Below, one piece after another: positions 36,555-45,540 of a stretch of DNA of 64,000 bases; position 1 is the first letter of the stretch; every line of letters starts with the position of its first letter. The notes beneath the pieces were generated by a model. It was not told the origin of the DNA and searched no databases. It saw nothing but the letters and a program-made list of their open reading frames with translations. Made by a program: the position numbers and the translations under genes. This stretch comes from NZ13-RE01 sp964612975. GTDB taxonomy: Bacteria > Dictyoglomota > Dictyoglomia > Dictyoglomales > Dictyoglomaceae. The DNA is taken from contig CAZTGC010000005.1 in assembly GCA_964612975.1 (NCBI GenBank), forward strand, positions 1 through 64,000. Reading direction: 5' to 3'.

Positions 36555-37305
36555 AGAGAAAATAAGAGAGATATTAGAAGGGATAAAAAGAGGAGATTTA
36601 GATATTGATGAGGGATTGGAAAAAATTAGTTTTCTCCCTTACGAAGATATAGGATATGCAAAGGTAGATCATCAAAGAAGTATTACCAGGGGTTTTTCTG
36701 AGGTAATACTTTGTCAAGGAAAAACCCCTGAACAAGTAGTTAATATAATGGAAAGGCTTCTTTCAAAAAATCCCAGGGTTTTAGCTACCAGAGCAGGAAG
36801 GGATATTTTTGAATTGGTAAGGACAAAAATAAAAGATGCAAGATATAATGAGATTGCAAGAACCATAACGGTAATAAGAGAAGAATATGAAAAGAAGGGG
36901 AAGGTTATTGTTGCATGTGCTGGAACTGCAGATTTACCTGTTGCAGAAGAGGCTGTAGAGACTGCAGAGATAACAGGAAGTAATGTGGAAAGAATATATG
37001 ATATAGGGATTGCTGGACTTCACAGGGTTTTAGATAAGATAAAAATATTAAGAAGTGCTAATGTTATTATTGTTGTAGCAGGTATGGAAGGAGCTCTTCC
37101 CTCTGTTATTGGAGGACTTGTTGACAAACCAGTGATTGCAGTTCCTACAAGTATAGGTTATGGAGCAAATTTTAATGGTCTATCTGCTTTACTAACTATG
37201 TTAAATAGCTGTGTACCGGGGATAGCAGTAGTAAATATTGATAATGGATTTTCCGCTGGGTATTTAGCTAGTATGATTAACCTCTTAGTGGAGGGGAAAA
37301 AATGA
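36547..37305 (+). CDS. larB: LarB, nickel-pincer cofactor biosynthesis (P2CMN-forming carboxylase)
   Basis: 252 aa. The C-terminal half resembles the PurE fold: VACAGTADLPVAEEAVETAEITG, IAGLHRVL, VVAGMEGALPSVIGGL and PVIAVPTSIGYGANFNG are all characteristic of LarB. The enzyme carboxylates and hydrolyses nicotinic acid adenine dinucleotide to start cofactor synthesis. The N-terminal region contains DHQRSITRGFSEVILCQGK. The start overlaps larE by eight bases and the end overlaps larC by four, implying coupled translation. Confidence 0.93.
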   Translation: MNREKIREILEGIKRGDLDIDEGLEKISFLPYEDIGYAKVDHQRSITRGFSEVILCQGKTPEQVVNIMERLLSKNPRVLATRAGRDIFELVRTKIKDARYNEIARTITVIREEYEKKGKVIVACAGTADLPVAEEAVETAEITGSNVERIYDIGIAGLHRVLDKIKILRSANVIIVVAGMEGALPSVIGGLVDKPVIAVPTSIGYGANFNGLSALLTMLNSCVPGIAVVNIDNGFSAGYLASMINLLVEGKK

Positions 37306-38456
37306 TCATTTATTTTGATTGTTTTTCTGGGATAAGTGGAGATATGATCCTTGGAGCTCTTTTGGATTTGGGCTTAGATCCTGAAATTTGGAAAAGGGAA
37401 TTGAAAAAATTACCCTTAGAAGGATACGAGATAAAAATCAGTAAAAAAGCTAAAGGGTTTTTACAGGGGACTGATGTAGAAATAATCTCATATGATGAAA
37501 AAAGTCATCGTCATCTTTCTGATCTTTTAGAGATAATAGAGAAAAGTAGTTTTTCTAAAAGGGTTAAAGAATTATCAAAAAAGGTTTTTATTAAAATTGC
37601 TGAAGCAGAGTCTAAAATTCATAATGAACCTATAGAAAAAGTACATTTTCACGAAATAGGAGCTATAGATACGATAATTGATGTAGTAGGTACCTTTATA
37701 GCTTTAGAAATCTTAAAGGTGGAGGAAGTTTACTCTTCTCATCTTCCCCTAGGAGAAGGTTTTATAGAAACTTCCCATGGTATCATTCCTATTCCTGCTC
37801 CTGCCACTATTGAGATTCTTAAGGGAGTCCCTATATATTCAGGAGGGATAAAGGGAGAATTGGTGACTCCAACAGGGGCTGGCATTATTTCTACTTTAGC
37901 AAAAAATTTTGGCCCCATTCCTAATATGAAAATATATAAAGTGGGATATGGAACAGGAAAAAGGGATTTTTCTATTCCCAATCTTTTAAGAGTATTTATG
38001 GGGGAAATAATTCCCAATGTAAGAGAGGAAAAAAATCTTGTTATTGAGGCAAATATTGATGATATGAATCCTCAAATTTATGGATATATTATGGAAAGAC
38101 TTTTTGAAAAAGGAGCTTTAGATGTAACATTAACTCCCATATTTATGAAAAAGGGAAGACCTGGAATTCTTCTTACTATTCTTATGGAGCCTTGGATGGA
38201 GCAGGAAATAGCAGAGTTTCTATTCAAAGAAACTTCAACCATTGGATTTAGAAAATATTTCGTGGATAAAATAATGATGGAAAGGGAGATTAAAGAAATA
38301 GACACTTTCTGGGGAAAAGTGAGGGTGAAAATCTCAAGATATGGTTCCTTTGAGAAGGTATCTCCAGAGTATGAAGATTGTAGAAAAATTGCAGAAAAAG
38401 AGGGAATTCCTTTAATTAATATTATGAAAGAGATAGAAAAAAGATTTAATAAATAA
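37302..38456 (+). CDS. larC: LarC, nickel insertion protein for the nickel-pincer cofactor
   Basis: 384 aa. YFDCFSGISGDMILGALLDLG opens the protein; VHFHEIGAIDTIIDVVGT and a His-containing HRHLSDLLEII segment are potential metal sites. LVTPTGAGI and VIEANIDDMNPQIYGY follow. LarC1 and LarC2 regions lie in one continuous frame, whereas in Lactobacillus a programmed frameshift joins them. Inserts Ni into the cofactor by CTP-dependent cyclometallation. The operon ends at the bidirectional terminator at 38451. The client enzyme LarA is not in this window. Confidence 0.93.
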   Translation: MIIYFDCFSGISGDMILGALLDLGLDPEIWKRELKKLPLEGYEIKISKKAKGFLQGTDVEIISYDEKSHRHLSDLLEIIEKSSFSKRVKELSKKVFIKIAEAESKIHNEPIEKVHFHEIGAIDTIIDVVGTFIALEILKVEEVYSSHLPLGEGFIETSHGIIPIPAPATIEILKGVPIYSGGIKGELVTPTGAGIISTLAKNFGPIPNMKIYKVGYGTGKRDFSIPNLLRVFMGEIIPNVREEKNLVIEANIDDMNPQIYGYIMERLFEKGALDVTLTPIFMKKGRPGILLTILMEPWMEQEIAEFLFKETSTIGFRKYFVDKIMMEREIKEIDTFWGKVRVKISRYGSFEKVSPEYEDCRKIAEKEGIPLINIMKEIEKRFNK

Positions 38457-38483
38457 GGAGAGGCAAAATGCCTCTCCTTATTT
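38451..38483. terminator. Bidirectional terminator between larC and the flavodiiron gene
   Basis: Perfect 14-bp stem AAATAAGGAGAGGC / GCCTCTCCTTATTT with a five-base loop AAAAT. It overlaps the larC stop codon. Confidence 0.88.
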
Positions 38484-38486
38484 ATA

Positions 38487-39665
38487 TTAAGCTAACCCAA
38501 GCTCTTTATGTTTTTCGTAAATTTTTTCTGCAAGATCATCTAATAGTTTTAAATCTTCTTTTTTTGGTAACCCCTTTATTAAAACAGGATCTAATATCTC
38601 CATATCAAGATTTGATACCATATTTTTTAATATATCAATAGTCTTTCCACTCCATCCATAGGAGCCAATAATACTTAAAAATTTAGCCTTTGGCTTAAGA
38701 GCATTAGCAAGAAAAACTGCATAGACAACTTTGGGATGAGGTCCTATGAGAACTGTAGGAGTTCCTACCACTATAGTCCCAGCATCTACAAGGGCCATAG
38801 CTAATTTTCCAATATCTACCGAAGAAAGATCAAAAATTTCAACTTTAATCTCTTTTTCTATTAGTTTTTCAGTCAAGTATTCCACCATTATATGGGTACT
38901 ATTATGCATGGATATATAAGGAATTATTACTATATTTTTTGGGGGATTATTTACCCAATCATTATAGGCATCAATAATGAAGGGTGGATCTTGATAGATA
39001 GGACCGTGACTTGGAGCTATTAATTCAATATTATATGCCTTTATCTTTTCTAAATTTTTTTGGATAATATTTCTAAAGGGCATCATAATCTCTGCATAAT
39101 ATCTTTTTGCGGAATCATAGACTAATCCTTTATCATTTACAAAAATGTCTGATGTGGCGAGATGGGATCCAAAAAGATCGCAGGTGAAAAGTATTTTATC
39201 TTCGATGAGATAACTCACCATGGTTTCAGGCCAATGCACCCAAGGAGTATAAATGAATTTTAAAGTCTTATCACCAAGGGATAATATTTCTCCATTGGAA
39301 ACTATAATAAATTTATCTTCTGGAATATTTAGGTGAATAGAGAGAATTTCTTTTCCTTTAGGATTTGTTACCACTTTCGCAGACTTATATTTTTCAAGAA
39401 TTATAGGGATAGCTCCTGAATGATCCTGTTCTCCATGATGGGAGATTATAAAATCTATTTGATGGATATCTTCCAAATAAGAGAGAAGAACCTGAGTCAT
39501 AGTTGGATCTACAGTATCTATTAATGCAATCTTTTCTTTTCCCTTTATTAAATAGGCATTATAACTGGTTCCATCAGGAAGGGGAATTAAAGCATCAAAA
39601 AGTTTTCTATTCCAATCTACAGCACCGACATAATATATCCCTTCTTTAATTTTTCTTGGTCTCAT
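38487..39665 (-). CDS. Flavodiiron protein (FprA-type A flavoprotein)
   Basis: 392 aa cytoplasmic enzyme reducing O2 to water (or NO to N2O) in anaerobes. The N-terminal metallo-beta-lactamase domain keeps the diiron ligands: SHHGEQDHSG, WVHWPET, FTCDLFGSH and APSHGPIY. The C-terminal flavodoxin domain starts near residue 245 (NIVIIPYISMHNSTHIMVEYL) and includes GTPTVLIGPHP and IGSYGWSGKT for FMN. The ATG at 39665 is six bases after AGGAGG; an upstream in-frame GTG is rejected. Expressed alone, divergent from the radical SAM gene. Confidence 0.93.
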   Translation of the reverse strand: MRPRKIKEGIYYVGAVDWNRKLFDALIPLPDGTSYNAYLIKGKEKIALIDTVDPTMTQVLLSYLEDIHQIDFIISHHGEQDHSGAIPIILEKYKSAKVVTNPKGKEILSIHLNIPEDKFIIVSNGEILSLGDKTLKFIYTPWVHWPETMVSYLIEDKILFTCDLFGSHLATSDIFVNDKGLVYDSAKRYYAEIMMPFRNIIQKNLEKIKAYNIELIAPSHGPIYQDPPFIIDAYNDWVNNPPKNIVIIPYISMHNSTHIMVEYLTEKLIEKEIKVEIFDLSSVDIGKLAMALVDAGTIVVGTPTVLIGPHPKVVYAVFLANALKPKAKFLSIIGSYGWSGKTIDILKNMVSNLDMEILDPVLIKGLPKKEDLKLLDDLAEKIYEKHKELGLA

Positions 39666-39801
39666 CTTTAACCTCCTAATCTGCACTTATTTAGTAGTAA
39701 TTCTATTATATTACCTATTCCTCAAAATTGCAAATAATTTTCATTTATATAAACTTGATAATTTGAAACTTTATTTATTTTTAGATATACTTTTAAACAA
39801 T

Positions 39802-40836
39802 ATGGAAAAAATTTATCCCATAGATTCTGTAGGAATAATGTTAACCTATAAATGCCCCTTAGGGTGTAAGCATTGTTTATATGCTTGTGGACCTAAATGG
39901 AAGGAATTTATGAAAATAGAAACCTTAAGTTCAATACTTCAAAGCATTAAAAGGCTATGGAAAAATTATAGGCCAAATCCTTCTAAAAATATACTTTTCC
40001 ACGGAATACATTTTGCAGGAGGAGAACCTTTTCTAAATTTTCCCCTACTTCTTTCTGCAGTAAGGATAGCAAAAGAGTTTGGAGTATATATGGGATATGT
40101 AGAGACAAATGCGGAATGGTGTATAGATAAAGAAGACGTATATGAAAAATTTTCTCTTCTAAAAGATTCAGGACTTCCAAGAATTTTTATCAGTTGTTCT
40201 CCCTTCCATGCAGAAAAAGTTCCCCTTAAAAGAACTCTTCTTGCAATTGAGGTAGCTCAAAGGGTTTTGGGACCTGAAAATGTCATTATTTATATGGCTC
40301 ATTTCATAAAAGAAATTGCGAAGTTTGATATAGAAAATCCTGTTCCATTAGATAGATGGGAGAGCAATTATGGAAAGAAAGGAGCAGGTTATATATTTTG
40401 GGAGGGATATGGACTAATTTCTGGTGGAAGATCTGGATTTTTATTAGGAGATTTATGGTATAAATATCCTCCTGAAGTATTTAGAGAGGATACATGTAGA
40501 TTTGAGATCTTAAAGTCTCAACATGCCCATTTTGATCCTTATGGAAATTATATTCCATATTTTTGTGGAGGAATTTCCCTTGGATCCTGCAAAGATCTTG
40601 GGGAGTTTTATAATAACTTTAATTTAGATAAACTTCCATTAATAAAAATTCTTGTGGAAAGAGGTCCCTATGGATTAATGAGATTTGCTGAAGAACTTGG
40701 TTTTGAAGGGTATTCTGAAGGTTATGTGGGAAAGTGTCATCTTTGTGTTCATGTAAGAAAATTTTTAGTGCAAAAAACCAATAAATTTTTGGAGTTATTC
40801 CCTCAAGATTTTTATAATTTTCTTAATGTTGATTAA
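39802..40836 (+). CDS. Radical SAM protein of unknown function
   Basis: 344 aa from the ATG at 39802; an upstream in-frame TTG would add 13 residues, and neither start has a clear SD. The Fe-S motif is Cys18-X3-Cys22-X2-Cys25 (KCPLGCKHC), followed by Cys29. FAGGEPFLNF is the SAM-binding GGEP motif. Further cysteines occur near residues 221, 245 and 252, and in GKCHLCVHV near the C-terminus. These could carry an auxiliary cluster, as in SPASM-type enzymes, but the spacing is not a standard match. No RiPP precursor or partner gene is recognisable nearby. Divergent from the flavodiiron gene. Confidence 0.75.
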   Translation: MEKIYPIDSVGIMLTYKCPLGCKHCLYACGPKWKEFMKIETLSSILQSIKRLWKNYRPNPSKNILFHGIHFAGGEPFLNFPLLLSAVRIAKEFGVYMGYVETNAEWCIDKEDVYEKFSLLKDSGLPRIFISCSPFHAEKVPLKRTLLAIEVAQRVLGPENVIIYMAHFIKEIAKFDIENPVPLDRWESNYGKKGAGYIFWEGYGLISGGRSGFLLGDLWYKYPPEVFREDTCRFEILKSQHAHFDPYGNYIPYFCGGISLGSCKDLGEFYNNFNLDKLPLIKILVERGPYGLMRFAEELGFEGYSEGYVGKCHLCVHVRKFLVQKTNKFLELFPQDFYNFLNVD

Positions 40837-40955
40837 AGGAAAAGGCTATACATTGAGAGAATTCTTTGATTATGTAAGTTTATAGATTAAATATTTGAGG
40901 TTTTTCTAAGGATATGTTAAAATTATCTAGGAGCATGGGGTAAAAAGGAGAGAAG

Positions 40956-40980
40956 CCCTGGGGTAATCCCAGGGTTTAAT
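40956..40980 (+). terminator. Rho-independent terminator after the radical SAM gene
   Basis: Stem CCCTGGG / CCCAGGG with a five-base loop, followed by TTTAATTA, a weak T-tract, about 120 bp downstream of the stop codon. Confidence 0.6.
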
Positions 40981-41058
40981 TATGTTAAAAGAGAATAAAA
41001 AGTGTATAAAAAACTCAGATTTTTTTATAGTTTTAATTTTATCCTTTGATTTCTCTAA

Positions 41059-41322
41059 CTCTATCCCCTGGTAAAGGAATTTTATAACTATGTTAAATCA
41101 ATAAAGGAAGATATATGTTTTTTAGGAGGGGTTTGGGATAATGAATATATAATAGCAAAGTACCATGGATATTTACCCTAGCTATCAGTTCAGCTCGACT
41201 TGGAACTTATCAATTTTCTTTTGGAAGAAAGAAAATTATTTTCAGAATATAATCCTTATGGTATCTTTTCTTGTTCTCTAAAAGAGAATTTTAATGTTCT
41301 TTATTCTGCAATTCAAAAATAG
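41059..41322 (+). pseudogene. Unrecognised gene remnant with an internal stop
   Basis: One frame stays open from 41059 to a TAG at 41320 except for a TAG at 41179. The translation has ordinary protein character (EFYNYVKSIKEDICFLGGVW, INFLLEERKLFSEYNPYG) with no start or SD. I do not recognise the family. It is probably the tail of a decayed gene; the rest of 40837-41336 holds only the hairpin at 40956. Confidence 0.4.
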
Positions 41323-41336
41323 ATAAAGATATAATT

Positions 41337-42317
41337 TTAGGCCCCTTCGCTTCTATTATAATTAAAATTTAAGATTTCGTCCCATTTATCAGAGGATAAA
41401 GAATTCCCATCCATTTCCCATGCAATAATTCCTCCCCCAACTACTGGAGGAATCCTTAAAATTTCCACCTTTGCTTTGGGAGCAAAAATATGAATCTTTG
41501 CAGATATATACTCTTTAAGCCATTCTGCTCCTTTATATAGACTTCCTGCAAGGACAACAGGTGTCTCTTCCTTTATTAAGTCTAATCTTTTCATCAAGGC
41601 ATATACACTTTTTACAGTTTCTTCTACTATTCTTTCTCCAATTTTTTTTGCAACAAGATCCCCTTCTTCTATGGCTTTAAATAAAAATGGAGCAAGATAC
41701 AAAGCCTTATGCCATTCTTCATGATGATAATAAAGTTTTTTTGCTAATTCATCAAAGTCATTTACTGAAAAAAATTTCAGGACGATTTTTTCTAATATAG
41801 TTTTTTCTCCTCTCCCATCATAGGATCTGAAGGCACAATGAAGCATTTCCTGGATTACAGAAGATGCTCCACCCCAATCTCCAAATATATACCCTTCTCC
41901 ATAAAATCTAAAACTTTTTCCGTCCTTTCTCCTTCCAAAGCCATTTGTTCCTGCGCCCATTACTACAATTATTCCCCAGTAATCCTTTGTCCCTGCTCTT
42001 AAAGCAACGGCAGTATCATTTTCTATACGAATCTCCCTTGCTATTTTCAAAGACTCTACCTCTCTTTTAAGCATATCATAATCTTCTGGAAAATCTGCTC
42101 CAGCAAGTCCAAAGCACGCCTTCTCAAAACTTATATTCCCTACAAATTTTCTTGCTTCCTCTATTGCTAATAACCAATTCCTTTTTGCATTTTCAATCCC
42201 TGATACCTCATAATTTCCTGGTCCAGATCTCCCAAAACCAACAATCTTTCCTTCTTCATTGAGAATAATTGCTTCAGTCTTGCTTCCTCCTCCATCTATT
42301 CCTAAATAATATTTCAC
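41337..42317 (-). CDS. N-acetylglucosamine kinase-like BadF/BadG/BcrA ATPase
   Basis: 326 aa member of the ASKHA fold. Phosphate-1 motif YYLGIDGGGSKTEAIIL is at residues 3-19, phosphate-2 GIIVVMGAGTNGFG near 113-126, with FGLAGADFP and GDWGGASSVIQEM in between and after. VVLAGSLYKG is the adenosine motif. This pattern is that of the NAGK/glucosamine kinase branch rather than CoA-dehydratase activators. It is 14 bases behind the GH4 gene and in a cluster with a ROK regulator, so it likely phosphorylates a (amino)sugar feeding the cluster. Confidence 0.85.
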   Translation of the reverse strand: MKYYLGIDGGGSKTEAIILNEEGKIVGFGRSGPGNYEVSGIENAKRNWLLAIEEARKFVGNISFEKACFGLAGADFPEDYDMLKREVESLKIAREIRIENDTAVALRAGTKDYWGIIVVMGAGTNGFGRRKDGKSFRFYGEGYIFGDWGGASSVIQEMLHCAFRSYDGRGEKTILEKIVLKFFSVNDFDELAKKLYYHHEEWHKALYLAPFLFKAIEEGDLVAKKIGERIVEETVKSVYALMKRLDLIKEETPVVLAGSLYKGAEWLKEYISAKIHIFAPKAKVEILRIPPVVGGGIIAWEMDGNSLSSDKWDEILNFNYNRSEGA

Positions 42318-42331
42318 TTATTTTCACCCCT

Positions 42332-43582
42332 TTACATAAGTTTTGGAAAATAGTCCCTATTTGCTTCTATCAGGACAGATAAAATCTTTTCTGCCAAGGT
42401 CAAAGATGAGATGAGAGGATGTTGAGCCAAAGCAAAGAGTGCCTTTCTGAAAGAGCCTTCTACTGCAGATTCTATTGTCAATTCTTCGTAGGTCTTTACT
42501 GCTTGAATTAATCCTTTAACTTCTAAGGGTAAATTCCCAATTATATACCTTTGAATCCTTTCTCCTTCAATAAAAACAGGAATTTCAACAACACAATTAT
42601 AAGGTAGATCAAAAATTACTCCTTGATTTTTAATATTTACTACCTGAAATCCCCTTCTTAATCCTAAAAGATGAAATATTAAGTTGACTGCAGATTTAGA
42701 ATATAGTGCTCCGCCTCTTTTTTCCAGTTCCTTTGGTTTTTCATCTAAACTTGGATCCTTATAAAGTTCAAATAGCTTCTCCTCAATTTTTAGTACTTCT
42801 TCAGCTCTTTTTGATTTACCTTTTAACTCTTCTACTTTTTCCTCTCTAAAATAAAAATATCTAAGGTAATAATTAGGAAACATATTTAAATAATCCAATA
42901 TTTTCCTTTCCTCTTCTGAGAGAGATTCCTTTACTTTGCTAAAAGCCTCTTCGGTTCTATCTTTTCCATTTACAAAAACCCTTCTAACAAAGCTTAAGTG
43001 GTTTAATCCAAAATAATCTAAAAAAACATCTTCCATTGGAACATTCAAAATCTTCGCAAAATAACTCTGAAAATTGATGGGAACATTACAGAGTCCCAAA
43101 ACCTTAATTTTTGAGTATTTTGAAACTGCCTCTGTTATAATTCCTGAAGGATTTGCAAAATTAATTAACCAAGCATTGGGAGAAAGGTTTTCCATTTCTT
43201 TTGCAATACTTAAAACTACAGGAATGGTCCTTAATGCATTAGCAAATCCTCCTGCGCCTGTAGTCTCTTGTCCTAAAAGATTAAATTGTAATGGGATACT
43301 TTCATCAAGAAATCTTGCCCTTTGTCCTCCCACCCTTATTTGATTTATGACAAAATCAGAATCCTCTAATGCTTCTTCTAAGGATAAAGTGGATTTTATA
43401 TTGATATTTCCTTTTCTTTTTTTAATCATTCTGTTGGAAAAATCAGTTATAATATTTAATCTTTCTTCATTTATATCCACCAAATAAATTTCTAATGGAG
43501 AAACTTCAAAGGATAGCTCAATTAAGCCCTCCATTAATTCAGGAGTATAGGAACTTCCTCCGCCAATAACTGATATTTTCAT
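42332..43582 (-). CDS. GH4 NAD-dependent glycosidase, 6-phospho-beta-glucosidase type
   Basis: 416 aa. NAD-binding motif KISVIGGGSSYTPELMEGL at residues 2-20. QIRVGGQRARFLDE is characteristic of GH4. The metal-binding Cys and nearby His are in LGLCNVPIN and GLNHLSF, and NFANPSGIITEA lies between. The enzyme uses an oxidation-elimination mechanism with NAD and a divalent metal. The C-terminal region ends ANRDYFPKLM. Sequence suggests the 6-phospho-beta-glucosidase branch. A kinase, not a PTS, is adjacent, which fits phosphorylation of an imported disaccharide inside the cell (inference). Confidence 0.9.
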   Translation of the reverse strand: MKISVIGGGSSYTPELMEGLIELSFEVSPLEIYLVDINEERLNIITDFSNRMIKKRKGNINIKSTLSLEEALEDSDFVINQIRVGGQRARFLDESIPLQFNLLGQETTGAGGFANALRTIPVVLSIAKEMENLSPNAWLINFANPSGIITEAVSKYSKIKVLGLCNVPINFQSYFAKILNVPMEDVFLDYFGLNHLSFVRRVFVNGKDRTEEAFSKVKESLSEEERKILDYLNMFPNYYLRYFYFREEKVEELKGKSKRAEEVLKIEEKLFELYKDPSLDEKPKELEKRGGALYSKSAVNLIFHLLGLRRGFQVVNIKNQGVIFDLPYNCVVEIPVFIEGERIQRYIIGNLPLEVKGLIQAVKTYEELTIESAVEGSFRKALFALAQHPLISSLTLAEKILSVLIEANRDYFPKLM

Positions 43583-43661
43583 CTTTTTCCTCCAATCATA
43601 TGATAAATAATAAATAATTATATTATTTATTAGATAAATTGTAAAGAAAACTAATTAAAAA

Positions 43662-44771
43662 CTATCTATTAAAATAATTCATAAATCCTAAAACTGTAGC
43701 TCCTAAGATAAGACTATTTTCACCAAGTTTTGAAGGGTAAAAAACTATTTTTTTTCTTAATTGGGAAAAGACATTGGGAAGGATATAATCTTTAATTTTT
43801 TCAGTTATATATTTTAAACTTTCTAAAGGAAGATTACCTGAAATACAAACCGCTTGGGGTGGCAATATTTGGATAATATTTGATAAAGAGATTCCTAAAT
43901 ATTTAAGAGCTTTATCTAAACTTTCTATTTTTTCTCCTCTTATAGCATGCTTAAAAATTTCATTTATATCAGAAGATTTACTATAATTTTCGATTATTAT
44001 AGGAATAGATGCCACAGTTTCTAAACATCCCCTTTTGCCACACCAACAATCTTTTCCATTTATTTCTATAATAGTATGACCTATTTCTCCAATAATTCCA
44101 TCGTATCCATCTAATACTCTATCATTTAGATAAATTCCTAATCCTATCCCCTTACTTAATAAAAGATAAAGGAAATTTCTATAATTTCTTCCCTCCCCAT
44201 ACCAATTTTCCGCTAAAATACCAGCATTTGTATCCTTTTGCATGTAGAGGGGTAAAGGAAAATTTTTATTTATGGTCTCCCTTAAATTTACATCCTTCCA
44301 ATTTAAACTTGTAGATAATATTACTCTTCCTGAGCTAAGTTCCAGAAGCCCAGGAATAGATGCGGAAATAGCGATAATTTTATCTTTAAAGGGTTCATAT
44401 AATTCTTGTATTAACTTAAGAAGGTCTTCAATATTTTTCATTTTTATAGAGCAAATCTTTAATATATTTCCCCTAGGATTTACTACTGCGCCCTTTATAT
44501 AAACTCCTGAAAGGTCTAAAGCTAATACCAAAAGGTCAGGGCTTATAGCAAGTTTTATTGGTCTTCTACCCCTAAGGGTATTAACCCTTCCCAACTCCAC
44601 TATAAAGTTCTTAGATAAAAGTTCCTCGATAATTTCTGTTATTGCAGTTTTAGTAAGCTTTGTAATACGAGAGAGCTCTGCCCGAGATTTTGGGCCTTGT
44701 TTTATTAATACTTCAAGAATTAAATTTTTATTATAACTTCCTACATACTTTGGCGTTCTTCTCTCCTTCAT
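43662..44771 (-). CDS. ROK-family transcriptional repressor (NagC/XylR type)
   Basis: 369 aa. The N-terminal winged helix (SYNKNLILEVLIKQGPKSRAELSRITKL, residues 13-40) is followed by a sugar-kinase-like ROK domain. The zinc motif CWCGKRGCLETVAS is near residues 245-258, and SKGIGLGIYLND and GEIGHTIIEING precede it. The gene lies upstream of GH4 and the kinase on the same strand with a 79-bp gap. It is divergent from the decayed importer, so it probably controls both directions. The effector is presumably a phosphorylated or free sugar handled by the cluster. Confidence 0.9.
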   Translation of the reverse strand: MKERRTPKYVGSYNKNLILEVLIKQGPKSRAELSRITKLTKTAITEIIEELLSKNFIVELGRVNTLRGRRPIKLAISPDLLVLALDLSGVYIKGAVVNPRGNILKICSIKMKNIEDLLKLIQELYEPFKDKIIAISASIPGLLELSSGRVILSTSLNWKDVNLRETINKNFPLPLYMQKDTNAGILAENWYGEGRNYRNFLYLLLSKGIGLGIYLNDRVLDGYDGIIGEIGHTIIEINGKDCWCGKRGCLETVASIPIIIENYSKSSDINEIFKHAIRGEKIESLDKALKYLGISLSNIIQILPPQAVCISGNLPLESLKYITEKIKDYILPNVFSQLRKKIVFYPSKLGENSLILGATVLGFMNYFNR

Positions 44772-44873
44772 ATTTCCCTCTTTTTTGTAAACCTACATGA
44801 CAAATTTTATAGCCTATTATATATTAACCATAGAAGATTCTAAAGTTATTTTAAAAAATTTTGGGAGGAATTT

Positions 44874-45540
44874 GTGGTAAAGATCTATGATACCCTTAAA
44901 AAGATAAGTAAAAATGTAATCCTAAGAAGATTTATAAAATCAATTTTCACAATCTTTGTGGTTGTTTCTCTCATTTTCTTTATAATAAGACTTATGCCTT
45001 CAAATCCAATCCAAATTTATATAAATCAATTAATATCCCAATACGGGATGACTTACAAAGAAGCAGAGGCATAATCTGCATCACTATTTTCTATCGATCT
45101 TGAAAAGTCTTTAATTTTACAATGGACTCTGTTTAGTGTTGGCGTTTCTCTACTTATTAGTTTTACCCTTGGAATTATAATTGGGATGTTTATTACCTAT
45201 AAGAGAGGAAGCAGTATAGATTTTATTATTACAAGTATCATATCTACATTAAGTTCTATTCCCAATTATCTTATTGGGATCATGATATTAGTTTTTGTAG
45301 GAGTTCAATGGAGATTAGTTCCCATCGAAGCCATGAGGGGATCTTTATCTCCCGGAGTAAAACCTGGGTTTACATGGATTTTCATAAAGGATGTTTTTTT
45401 CCATGCTTCTATGCCTATTCTTACCTATGTTATTAGTACCATTGGAGGTTGGATCCTTACAATGAAAAGTAGTACCTTATCCAACTTAGGAGAATATTAT
45501 GTGATGGTGGCAAAAGCAAAAATTGGATATTTCAATTTTA
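44874..45540 (+). pseudogene. Remnant of a DppB-type ABC importer permease
   Basis: Reads as a DppB-like permease starting with GTG at 44874 (KSIFTIFVVVSLIFFIIRLMPSNP). A TAA at 45072 interrupts it in frame, and comparison with intact relatives suggests an internal deletion after IDLEKSLILQW. It resumes TLFSVGVSLLISFTLGIIIG and continues to LGEYYVMVAKAKI. Around 45530 it runs abruptly into binding-protein sequence in another frame. The C-terminal third and any second permease are missing. Non-functional. Confidence 0.85.

Noticed and set aside
37302..38456. Programmed frameshift in larC as in Lactobacillus
   Set aside because: The LarC1 and LarC2 regions are in one uninterrupted frame here.
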